Positions 43,834-52,208 of a DNA stretch of 64,000 nucleotides are shown in pieces. Below the pieces are notes generated by a model, which saw nothing but the letters and a program-made list of their open reading frames with translations, searched no databases and had not been told where the DNA came from. The position numbers and the translations under genes are program-made. The DNA is from Panacagrimonas sp965216845. Its GTDB lineage: Bacteria; Pseudomonadota; Gammaproteobacteria; Nevskiales; Nevskiaceae. Where the stretch lies: NCBI GenBank assembly GCA_965216845.1, contig OZ244200.1:1240001-1304000 (forward strand). Reading direction: 5' to 3'. The first letter of the stretch is position 1. Each line of letters begins with the position of its first letter.

Positions 43834-46017
43834 ATGATTGGAACTAACGCGAAGGACATCGCTTTTGGCGAGGATGTTGCCGTCAAAGCGATTTGCGATA
43901 TGGCGGTTCGCCGCGGATTGCATGCCTCCAGGATCGAGGCTGAACAGGCGTGGCGAGATGTCAAGGCGCCCTCGGAGCCGGAAAGGCTGGCTGCTGCATG
44001 GCGGTGGCTGTTTGACGGCCACACCCTGGATGCCATGCCGCTATCGATGGCGCAGCCTTCGGAGCTGCCGGCATGGGTGATGGCAGACGGCGCAATCGGC
44101 GTTGTCAAGAAGTTGGCAACGGATGATCGGCCCGCCGAAGTAGAGTGGTTCGGGCGCGCACCGGAGGACCAGAGTCGGCTGCCGCGTGACCTGTGGGTGC
44201 CCATCTCACGGGGCGTCGCCGACGAAGGCCGGGTGTTGCCGGAGAAAAAGCGCGGCCCAGCGAGCGCGGCCATTTTCGCGGCGATGAAGAATCACATGCC
44301 GCTGTTCCGGCGCGTTGGCATCGTCACCGTCTTCATCAACATGATTGCGATCGTCGCGGCTATTTTCGCCATGCAGGTATACGACCGCGTCATTCCCAAT
44401 TTCGCTTACGCCACGCTGTTCGTGCTGGCCAGCGGCGTCGCCGTTGCCTACCTGTTTGACCTGCTGTTCAAGGTCATTCGCCTCAAGTTGCTCGAAGGCT
44501 CGGCGCGGCGGCTCGACGAAGCATTGTCGCTGTACATTTTCGAGAAAGTGATGGCGCTCAAGCTCGACCGAAGGCCCTCTCGCGTCGGTTCGCTGGTTGC
44601 CCAGATTCGCGATTACGAATCGATCAAGGCCTTCTTCACCTCGTCCACGCTGTTCGCCTTGGCGGACATGCCCTTCATTGTCCTGTTCATCGTCGTCATC
44701 TACATGATCGGCGGTCCGGTGGCCTATGTCCTGATGGCCTTCGTGCCGCTCACCATTCTCACCGGCCTGATCGTCTACAAACCCATTTCCCGGCTGCAGC
44801 GCGACAACAACGAAGAGATCATCAAGCGCCAGGGCGTACTGTTCGAGGCAGTCGCCGGCTCGGAGACGATCAAGAGCCAGGGAGGCGAGCCGAATTTCGG
44901 CAATCAGTGGTTGCGCAGCACGCGTGTATGTGGCGCGCGTGGCGAGTCGCTCAAGACCGTCTCATCCTACGCCCAGTTTGCCACGCAATTGATGCAGCAA
45001 TTGTCCTTTGTCGGCGTCCTGATTGTTGGCGTACACGTGATCGAGGCCGGGAATCTGACCACCGGCGGGCTGATTGCCTGCTCGATTCTGTCCGGACGGA
45101 CGCTGGCGACCATCTCCAATATCACCCAGTTGCTGTTGCAATGGCATAACGCGCGCTACGCGCTGGACGTTCTCAATCAATTGTTGAGCGTGCCCAGCGA
45201 TGAAAGTCCGCAGCGGCAGGCCAACACCCATGCCGCACCGCTGGACCTGAGCATCAAAGAACTGAAATACGCCTATGAGGGCGCCAAGGTCGCCCAATTG
45301 GTCGTGCCCAATCTCGAGATCAAGGCTGGCGAACGGATTGCCATCCTGGGGCGCAACGGTGGTGGCAAGACCACGCTGGTCAAGCTGTTGGCCGGACTTG
45401 CGACCCCGTCTGGTGGTGAGGTGAGAATCGCCGGTCTGGACATGCAGATGTGCCGCATGAGCTGGCTTCGCGAAGTCATCGGCTACCTGCCGCAGGACGT
45501 GCGGCTGTTTTCCGGCACCCTGGACGACAACCTCACCATGGGCCTGAGCCGGCCGGACGAGGGCCGCATCATGAAGGCGCTGGAGGCCAGCGGCCTTGCG
45601 GCTGCGGTCAAGAAGCATCCGCTGGGTTTGCAGTTGCCGATCCGTGAGGGTGGCTTTGGGCTGTCCGGTGGTCAGCGGCAGCTCGTCGGCCTGACGCGTC
45701 TGCTGCTGCAGAATCCGCGTATCTGGATTCTGGATGAGCCCTCTGCCAGCCTCGACAGTGAGGCGGAAGAGCGCCTGATGAACCTGGTTCGGTCACTGCC
45801 CAAGGATCGCACCCTGATTTTCACCACGCACCGACCCAACTGGATCAGTCTGGCGGATCGCGTGCTAGTGATCGAGGACGGCCTGGTGAAGCTGGATGCG
45901 CCGGCCTCCAAGGTTCGCGCGATGCAGAAGCCGCGCCCGGCGACCGGCGCAGGCGCTTCTGGGGCGGACCCGGGTGTATCGGTCAATACCGGCGTCGCCG
46001 ATGGAGCGCGAACGTGA
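43834..46017 (+). CDS. Type I secretion ABC transporter (LapB/HlyB-like permease-ATPase)
   Basis: This 727-residue inner-membrane protein has a soluble N-terminal domain of about 145 residues that lacks a C39 peptidase Cys-His pair, as in LapB/RTX exporters. A six-helix membrane domain follows (residues about 155-440). The C-terminal ATPase has Walker A ILGRNGGGKTTL, signature LSGGQRQL, Walker B IWILDEPSASLD and switch His in FTTHRP. Such exporters move unfolded substrates with C-terminal signals straight to the outside. The stop overlaps the HlyD start (GTGA). Confidence 0.94.
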   Translation: MIGTNAKDIAFGEDVAVKAICDMAVRRGLHASRIEAEQAWRDVKAPSEPERLAAAWRWLFDGHTLDAMPLSMAQPSELPAWVMADGAIGVVKKLATDDRPAEVEWFGRAPEDQSRLPRDLWVPISRGVADEGRVLPEKKRGPASAAIFAAMKNHMPLFRRVGIVTVFINMIAIVAAIFAMQVYDRVIPNFAYATLFVLASGVAVAYLFDLLFKVIRLKLLEGSARRLDEALSLYIFEKVMALKLDRRPSRVGSLVAQIRDYESIKAFFTSSTLFALADMPFIVLFIVVIYMIGGPVAYVLMAFVPLTILTGLIVYKPISRLQRDNNEEIIKRQGVLFEAVAGSETIKSQGGEPNFGNQWLRSTRVCGARGESLKTVSSYAQFATQLMQQLSFVGVLIVGVHVIEAGNLTTGGLIACSILSGRTLATISNITQLLLQWHNARYALDVLNQLLSVPSDESPQRQANTHAAPLDLSIKELKYAYEGAKVAQLVVPNLEIKAGERIAILGRNGGGKTTLVKLLAGLATPSGGEVRIAGLDMQMCRMSWLREVIGYLPQDVRLFSGTLDDNLTMGLSRPDEGRIMKALEASGLAAAVKKHPLGLQLPIREGGFGLSGGQRQLVGLTRLLLQNPRIWILDEPSASLDSEAEERLMNLVRSLPKDRTLIFTTHRPNWISLADRVLVIEDGLVKLDAPASKVRAMQKPRPATGAGASGADPGVSVNTGVADGART

Positions 46018-47204
46018 GCGACGACGATATCCTCACGCAGCGACTGTTCGCGCGGACTGACGCCTTGCGGATTGGCGCTGCAAGCAAGCAGATTCTGGTC
46101 ATTGTCCTGCTTATCACCACCGCTGTGGCCTGGGCCAACTGGGCGGTGCTCGACGAGCAGATTCGCGCCCCGGGCAAGGTGATCGTCTCCAGCCGCTCGC
46201 AGGTCGTGCAGTCCGTTGATGGCGGGGTGCTGAAGAAATTGCACGTCAGAGAAGGTGACACGGTGTCGCAAGGTGATCTGATCGCCGAGCTGGATCCGGT
46301 GCGATTCCAGGCCAGCAACGATGAGATCGTCGCGCGGGTCATCGGGTTGAAGGCCAACATTCAGCGGCTGGAAGCCGAGCTCAACCGGACCACGTTGAAG
46401 TTTTCGGCGGATGTGCGCAAATATCCTGACATCGTCAAATCCCAGCAGCGCCTGCACTGGCGTCGCGCGGAACGCATGCAAGAAGAAATTTCCGCAATCG
46501 AGCGCTCGCTGGCCCTTGCCCAGGAGGAATTGCGATCCCTGGAACGGTTGCAGCAGACGGGTGACGCAGCGCTCACCGAAGTGTTGCAGGCGCGCCGTCA
46601 GGTCAACGAATTGCGTGGTCAGCGGGACAACACCAGAAACGCCGGGCGCCAGGAAGCGCAAACCGAGCTCGCCGCGAGCCGTAGCGACCTCGAAGAGGCC
46701 CAACAGCAGCTCGCCCAGCGTCGAGAAGCGCTGGAGGCCACAAAGATTCACGCTCCCATGTCTGGGGTCGTCAAGAACGTGCGCATCACCACCATCGGCG
46801 GCGTCCTGCGCGCTGGCGACGAGCTGCTGCAAATTGTGCCGTCGGACGACCCAATGATCATCGAGGTCAAGGTGGTGTCAAAGGATGTCGCCTTCGTGCG
46901 GCTGGGGCTCAAGGCCAATGTCAAGCTGGACGCCTACGACTACACCGTCTACGGCTCCATGAAGGGCCACGTGACATACATCAGCCCCGACACCTTTGTC
47001 GACCCGGAAGCCACACGCGATGAGGAACCCACCTACCGCGTGCACATCCAGATCGATGAGATGCCGGAAGATCAGAAAAAGCCCATCGAAGTGATTCCGG
47101 GCATGGTCGCCACGGCTGAAATCATCACCGGCGAGCGCACGGTGGCACAATATCTGCTTAAACCTTTGCGACGGGTGGGCAGCGAAGCGCTGGTGGAGCG
47201 CTAG
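46014..47204 (+). CDS. HlyD-family membrane fusion protein of a type I secretion system
   Basis: This 396-residue periplasmic adaptor has one membrane helix (about residues 27-43). The lipoyl-like half-motifs are VIVSSRSQVVQSVDGGVLKKL and IHAPMSGVVKNV. A long coiled coil runs between them (about residues 100-245), and a C-terminal beta domain contains YTVYGSMKGHVTYISPDTF. It links the ABC exporter to the TolC-like channel. It starts with GTG overlapping the ABC stop. After it comes a 365-base non-coding region leading to the first large secreted protein. Confidence 0.95.
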   Translation: MSDDDILTQRLFARTDALRIGAASKQILVIVLLITTAVAWANWAVLDEQIRAPGKVIVSSRSQVVQSVDGGVLKKLHVREGDTVSQGDLIAELDPVRFQASNDEIVARVIGLKANIQRLEAELNRTTLKFSADVRKYPDIVKSQQRLHWRRAERMQEEISAIERSLALAQEELRSLERLQQTGDAALTEVLQARRQVNELRGQRDNTRNAGRQEAQTELAASRSDLEEAQQQLAQRREALEATKIHAPMSGVVKNVRITTIGGVLRAGDELLQIVPSDDPMIIEVKVVSKDVAFVRLGLKANVKLDAYDYTVYGSMKGHVTYISPDTFVDPEATRDEEPTYRVHIQIDEMPEDQKKPIEVIPGMVATAEIITGERTVAQYLLKPLRRVGSEALVER

Positions 47205-47280
47205 CTGATCACTGGTCCGCGCATATCGTTATTGTGTCATCGAGATGAGGTAAGCTGGAGAAAATTTGGCAAACGGGCAT

Positions 47281-47308
47281 TTGCAGCCGCGCGCTACTGC
47301 CTTATACT
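47281..47308 (+). promoter_or_regulatory. Candidate upstream promoter of the first large secreted protein
   Basis: TTGCAG and TATACT are spaced by 16 bases, close to a sigma-70 promoter. It lies about 260 bases upstream of the start codon and would act in addition to the CRP-type promoter at 47376-47417. Confidence 0.4.
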
Positions 47309-47375
47309 GCCGCGCCTTCAGTGCGGGCGTGGCGAAGGCAGAACGGGAAAACGGTGCATCCTCGGGGTGTCTAAT

Positions 47376-47417
47376 GTGAACTGGTTCACAAATAATTTTT
47401 CCAAATCACTGTAGCTT
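47376..47417 (+). promoter_or_regulatory. CRP-type site and -10 box before the first large secreted protein
   Basis: TGTGAACTGGTTCACA (47376-47391) is a perfect TGTGA-N6-TCACA site. Its centre is 28.5 bases before the -10-like TAGCTT (47412-47417), which fits a class II activator position near -41.5. The same arrangement precedes the second large protein. Confidence 0.65.
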
Positions 47418-47569
47418 TCACGCGAATGTGCTTGTAATGCTTGAAACTGTTTGATAGATTTTTGGTGCGGGTGCGAGTCCGGAGTAGTTCGGCTCAGCCT
47501 GATTTGGTAGTATGCTGAGCTGGTACTGGCAGTATCCAGTCGGAATTGTTAAATCCTAAGGGGATCAAA

Positions 47570-50500
47570 ATGGCAAAGGAAGTAAGTGGACGCGGTGTTG
47601 TGGTGGAAGGCGTCGAGGCGACCGGTCTTGACGAACTTCTGAAGAAGAAGCTGGCTGAAGTCGCGGAAGACGCGGCGGCCGCTGAAGAGGTTGCGGCGGA
47701 AGAAGTTGCTGCTGAAGAAGTGGTGGCCGAAGACGTTGCTGAAGAAGCCTTTGTGGAAGGCGCGGAAGCCGAAGTGGCTGCGGCCGGTGTTGCGGCGGCG
47801 GACTATGCGACTGCGTCTTACAGCCTGCTGGGCGCCGAAGCAGCCGGACCGGCTGGCTGGGGCGCGGCCCCGTGGCTGATTGGTGGCGCGGCCGTGGTTG
47901 GCGGCGTGGCCATTGCGGCGGCGTCTGACGATGACAGCAACAACGAAACCATCGTCATTGACAATGATGGCGACGGCAACATCAACGACCCCGATCCCAA
48001 CGTCAACAACGCCCCGGTGATCACCGTTGAGCAAGGTTCGACCCCCAGCATTGCTGAGGGCAACACCGTCGTGTCCGGCGTCACCGTGGCGGACCCCGAA
48101 GGCGATCCCGTCACCACCACCCTGAGCGGTGCTGATGCGGCCCTGTTCTCGCTGGTCAACGGCGCGCTGGTGTTCAACACCGCGCCGGACCATGAAACTC
48201 CGGCGTCCGCCAACGGCGACAACGTCTACGAAGTCACCATTGAAGCCAATGATGGCGAGCTGACCACCACCCAGGGCGTGACCGTGACCGTCACCAACGT
48301 GTCGGGCATCCCGGGCGAAGAAGACCCGAACGATCCGGGCAGCGCCGGCGCCGACACCTTCCAGCTGACCGACAACATCCAGCCGGACAACGTGGACCTG
48401 CAAGGCGGCGACGACACCTTCAACGCCTCCGTGGGCGACCTCAACGATCAGGACCAGCTGGACGGCGGTGACGGCAACGACGTCCTCAACGTCGTCATGA
48501 GCGGTGGTGAGGATGAAAAGCCCACCATCACTAGCGTTGAAACCATCAACGTCGAATCCATCGGCGGCGTGGCCAACAACCTCAACCTGGACAACGTCAA
48601 CGGCACCACCACCATCAACGTGGTCGACCAGGGTGACAACAGCGCCGACCTCAACGTCAACGCGCTGGTCAACGACAGCACCCGCGTCAACCTCACCGGT
48701 GATCAAACCATCACCCTGTCGGTGCGCAACTCCGACGGTGACAACGCCGTTGATACCGGCGTGGATGCCTTTACGGGCACCCTGGCGCTGGGCAACAGCA
48801 TCGAGACCGTGGGCATTGAAGCCAACGGCGACTCCACGTTTGATCTGGTGGACAACGGCGGCGACCTGGATCAGGTCAATGTCACCGGCGGTGCAAACGT
48901 GGACATCACCACCTTTGCCAGCACCACCTACGATCTGAGCGCGGCCACCGGCGACAACAGCCTGACCTTTGCCAACCCTGGCAAGGACGCGGTCACCGTC
49001 CTGTTTGGCAGTGGCGATGACATCGGCATCTTCGGCACCACCCTGGAACTCAAGGGTACCCCGCCGGACGTGTTTGACGGCGGCGCCGGTCTGGACATCT
49101 TCCATGCTGACGTGGCCAACGTCGACGTGGAGCCGGTCATCAGCAACACCGAAGTGATCTCCCTGTCCTTCCTGGAAGGTCAGAACGGCAACTTTGACGC
49201 CAGCCTGGTCACCAACAGCCCGGACGGACAGATTTATCGCATTCGTGAATCGGCTGGCTACGTCAACGTCAACGACATCACCGACGGCGCCAACATTGAA
49301 ATCGTTGAAGACATTCTCAACGGCGGCCTGGGTGCCACCTTTGATTTTGTCAGCGGCTCCAACGCCACCACCACCATCAGTCTGGTGACCGAATCCAACG
49401 AAGATCCGGACATCAGCATCACCGGTGACGTGGAAGTCAACGACGTGCAGAACCTCACCGTGGCCGTGAACGGCCAGGGCGAAGTCGTGATTGACGGTTC
49501 GATTGCGCTGGACGACGGTGAGACCACCGTTCTGACCGTCAGCACCGACTCTGAAGACGACGACGACATCGACAACGACGGCGACCTGCTGATCACCGGC
49601 GACAACGAAGGTGAAGGCGGCGTGGGCATCACCCAGGCGGCGGCGCTGGAAGAGCTGAACATCTTTGCGGTCAACGGCAACATTCGCATCACCGATGACG
49701 AAGCCGGCATTGACGGTGAATCTGACACCGGCAACACCGTGATTGCTGAAGCCGGATCGCTGGAACGCATCAACCTGGTGGCCGACAACGCTCTGCTGTC
49801 GCTGGGTGACATTGGCGACGGCGAAGGTGAAGGCAGCGGCAATGATAGCGCGGCGTTCAACCTGGACAGCGTCAACATCACCGGCCTCAACCGTGGCCTG
49901 TTCAACCTGGACGACATCTTCGCCGGGGACCTGGATAGCCGCGAAGCGGAAGCCGGGGACGATGAGTTCGGTGAGGTAGATACCGAGAGCCAGGAATCGC
50001 TGGATGCTGCTGCGGCGACCGGCGTGCGCTTCGACTGTTTTGATCTGAACAACGTCTTTTTCACTGACGAAGGCGCGTTCATTGAGGAATTCACCGTCAC
50101 CACGGCGGAGCGTTCCGAAACCAGCCCCAACTTCTTCCAGGATGGCGAAGCCGGCCCGGACGAGGATGACAACAACGAGCAGGGCGTCAACGAGATTGAC
50201 GACATTGTCGCCAGCGTTATTGAAGATCTGGAAGTCAACGCGGCGCTGGACGGCGGTGTCGAGATCCGTGATTTCTACACCTCGCTGGATAACGTCACCG
50301 TGTTTGGCGCCGGCGATGTGGAGCTGGAAAACAATGACAGTGAGGGGCCTGCTGGCTGGTTGCACGTGCTGCCTGACGAAGTCACGGATACCGATTTCGA
50401 AGACGATGACGACTCTGGTTTTGGTCACACGGCGATTTATAACCGTAACCTGGCCCACTACTACCTGAGCGAGCTCAACGCCACCGCGCAAACGGGTGAG

Positions 50501-51604
50501 ATTGAAGTCGACTTCCGTATTTTCACCGGTCTGGACGCCGAAGTCAGTGAGAATCAGGGCTTCGACAACGTCAACTGGGTGGACGCCAATGTATTCCTGG
50601 GCGATCAGGACACCAAGGAAGACGGCGTGCGCTTTGACATGTACGGCACGCTGGATGATGGCTTTGGTTTCGGAGGTGAAGGCTTCAAGAGCTTTGGCAA
50701 CGCCAGCGTAAATGTGGTGGCCGGCGGTGGTGATCACCTGGCAGCCGGCGGTGAAGGTGATCCGCTGCTGGGTCTGCGACTGGACAGCTTCGGCTACGGC
50801 ATCATCACCGGTACCGGCAACGACAGCATCAGCACCGGTGGCGGCATGACCTCGGCCTACGGCGGTTTTGGCGACGACATCATCAGCCTGGGTGCGGGCA
50901 GCGATACCGCCCGTGGCGGCTTCGGTCAGGACACCATTGATCTGGGTGGCGACGGCAGCGGCGACGGCGCGGCGGACGTGGTGCAATTGGTCGGTGGGTT
51001 CTTTGTGGATGGTGAGGACTTTACCGTTAACAGCGATACCGGCGAATCGCTCGGTGTGGACTACGACCGCATCCTGCAGTTTGAAGCTGGTTCAGGTTCG
51101 GACGTGGCCGAACTGTGGAACTTCGGTCTGGACGGTTTCAACGGAGCCCCCGACGTTGCCTTCGACGGCATCGTCGCAATCCGCCAGGAAAACATTGGTG
51201 ATCAGGATTCGGTGATTGATCTGCTGCCGGATTTTGTCGATACCGGATTCTCCGAGATTGTCGAATTCATCGGCCTGAATCTGAATCTGGATCTGAAGAC
51301 CACGTTCAACAATGAAATCATCGAACTGGACTTCTCACAGAACTTTGTCGGCGATGTGGTGCTGGATGCCGGCATCGTTGATAACGACTACGCCGGTTTC
51401 TTCGCCATCGCTTACGATGCCGAGGGCGATGATGCGGCGCTGTTCCTGATCGACAGCCTGACGCCGACCAACCCGGAAAACGTCTTCGAGCTGAATGAAG
51501 ATGACGTGGAACTGGTTGCCATCTTCGAAGGTGTGGCGGAAGGTGAATTCCAGACCGGTGACCTGGTGTTTGATCAGGCAACCTATCCGTTTTTCGCTGC
51601 GTAA
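47570..51604 (+). CDS. Large acidic type I secreted protein 1 (S-layer/adhesin-like, cadherin-like and RTX segments)
   Basis: This 1344-residue, very acidic protein lacks a Sec signal. The N-terminus has a Glu/Ala-rich region, then a hydrophobic Gly/Ala segment (APWLIGGAAVVGGVAIAAA, about residues 100-122), then a cadherin-like domain (about 145-245). The long central part is shared with the second large protein, from DTFQLTDNIQPDN on. Near residues 1080-1125 lie glycine/aspartate repeats of RTX type (GGFGDDIISLGAGSDTARGG). The C-terminus (GVAEGEFQTGDLVFDQATY) is also shared and probably holds the secretion signal. Immediately upstream is a complete type I exporter. The start at 47570 has AAGGGG upstream. 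Surface layer or adhesin is inferred, not shown. Confidence 0.82.
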   Translation: MAKEVSGRGVVVEGVEATGLDELLKKKLAEVAEDAAAAEEVAAEEVAAEEVVAEDVAEEAFVEGAEAEVAAAGVAAADYATASYSLLGAEAAGPAGWGAAPWLIGGAAVVGGVAIAAASDDDSNNETIVIDNDGDGNINDPDPNVNNAPVITVEQGSTPSIAEGNTVVSGVTVADPEGDPVTTTLSGADAALFSLVNGALVFNTAPDHETPASANGDNVYEVTIEANDGELTTTQGVTVTVTNVSGIPGEEDPNDPGSAGADTFQLTDNIQPDNVDLQGGDDTFNASVGDLNDQDQLDGGDGNDVLNVVMSGGEDEKPTITSVETINVESIGGVANNLNLDNVNGTTTINVVDQGDNSADLNVNALVNDSTRVNLTGDQTITLSVRNSDGDNAVDTGVDAFTGTLALGNSIETVGIEANGDSTFDLVDNGGDLDQVNVTGGANVDITTFASTTYDLSAATGDNSLTFANPGKDAVTVLFGSGDDIGIFGTTLELKGTPPDVFDGGAGLDIFHADVANVDVEPVISNTEVISLSFLEGQNGNFDASLVTNSPDGQIYRIRESAGYVNVNDITDGANIEIVEDILNGGLGATFDFVSGSNATTTISLVTESNEDPDISITGDVEVNDVQNLTVAVNGQGEVVIDGSIALDDGETTVLTVSTDSEDDDDIDNDGDLLITGDNEGEGGVGITQAAALEELNIFAVNGNIRITDDEAGIDGESDTGNTVIAEAGSLERINLVADNALLSLGDIGDGEGEGSGNDSAAFNLDSVNITGLNRGLFNLDDIFAGDLDSREAEAGDDEFGEVDTESQESLDAAAATGVRFDCFDLNNVFFTDEGAFIEEFTVTTAERSETSPNFFQDGEAGPDEDDNNEQGVNEIDDIVASVIEDLEVNAALDGGVEIRDFYTSLDNVTVFGAGDVELENNDSEGPAGWLHVLPDEVTDTDFEDDDDSGFGHTAIYNRNLAHYYLSELNATAQTGEIEVDFRIFTGLDAEVSENQGFDNVNWVDANVFLGDQDTKEDGVRFDMYGTLDDGFGFGGEGFKSFGNASVNVVAGGGDHLAAGGEGDPLLGLRLDSFGYGIITGTGNDSISTGGGMTSAYGGFGDDIISLGAGSDTARGGFGQDTIDLGGDGSGDGAADVVQLVGGFFVDGEDFTVNSDTGESLGVDYDRILQFEAGSGSDVAELWNFGLDGFNGAPDVAFDGIVAIRQENIGDQDSVIDLLPDFVDTGFSEIVEFIGLNLNLDLKTTFNNEIIELDFSQNFVGDVVLDAGIVDNDYAGFFAIAYDAEGDDAALFLIDSLTPTNPENVFELNEDDVELVAIFEGVAEGEFQTGDLVFDQATYPFFAA

Positions 51605-51616
51605 GGAATAGAAACA

Positions 51617-51687
51617 CCGGACGAATCCAATTTCGTCCGAGTACAGCAACAACACTCAAGCCGGTCCGCAAGGGCCGGCTTTTTTTA
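51617..51687 (+). terminator. Terminator region after the first large secreted protein
   Basis: A perfect 8-bp hairpin (CGGACGAA / TTCGTCCG, 51619-51640) is followed by a second stem (AGCCGG...CCGGCT, 51659-51680) ending in seven T. The second is a standard Rho-independent terminator. Confidence 0.85.
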
Positions 51688-51710
51688 TGGGCGGCGATCT
51701 CCAAGCCTGG

Positions 51711-51880
51711 TGTAGGGCGGCCCGTGGCCGCCGACATCTTGTTCGGATCCGGACCAAAGCCGTCGGCCTAAAGGGCAACCTAGGAAAAGCGAGGCCACAA
51801 TAGGTTGCCCTTCAGGGCGACAGCCAAGCTTGGGTTCCCGGCGGAAACGGCGGGCACGGCCCGCCCTACGCCTCAATCAA
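51711..51880. repeat. GTAGGGCGG-type REP pair between the two large secreted protein genes
   Basis: The segment opens with GTAGGGCGGCCCGTGGCCGCC and closes with GGCGGGCACGGCCCGCCCTAC, that is, two REP palindromes facing each other, with a TAGGTTGCCCTTCAGGGC unit between. The outer palindromes match the cores of the arrays at 56735 and 62200. Nothing coding is seen here; the remaining bases to 52027 are plain intergenic DNA. Confidence 0.7.
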
Positions 51881-52027
51881 GCGTGACGGCGCCAAGGGCC
51901 GTTCCGCACCCTCAGCGTGCCGGCGTGGGCATTGTGCTTCACCGGTGACGACAACTCACACGCCAACATGGTGAGTTCATCGGATTTCTGCGAATTTTCA
52001 AATAAATTCATAAATTGCCCCGGCTTT

Positions 52028-52070
52028 TGTGACGCAGGTCACACCAGGTTCAAGAAATACGTGCTATCTT
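52028..52070 (+). promoter_or_regulatory. CRP-type site and -10 box before the second large secreted protein
   Basis: TGTGACGCAGGTCACA (52028-52043) is a perfect TGTGA-N6-TCACA site. Its centre lies 41.5 bases before the start point expected from the -10 box TATCTT (52065-52070), the exact class II geometry for CRP-family activators. A leader of about 130 bases follows. Confidence 0.7.
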
Positions 52071-52208
52071 TGGAACCGTTCTGACACGTGGGGCCGAGCT
52101 GCGTTTGCACGTCGTTCGGGCTCAGGTAAAATCACCGGCCCCGGAATGGTACCGGGGCTGAATTCAACAACACTTTTGCAGCATCGGGATCTATACAGGG
52201 AGATTGGC

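Noticed and set aside
47460..47520. tRNA-like stretch (GGTGCGAGTCC)
   Set aside because: Only a T-arm-like string is present; no acceptor stem, anticodon arm or correct spacing could be found.
47820..47870. LapG-type cleavage site (EAAG, DAAG) near the N-termini of the large secreted proteins
   Set aside because: The known motif prefers Thr, Ala or Pro before AAG, and no LapG or LapD gene is in the window, so retention by that mechanism is not supported.
47549..50986. An 1145-residue open frame antisense to the first large secreted protein
   Set aside because: It arises because the GC-rich Asp/Asn/Gly/Thr codons of the sense gene leave few stops on the other strand. It has no family motifs, and the sense strand carries RTX and cadherin-like patterns plus a ribosome site.
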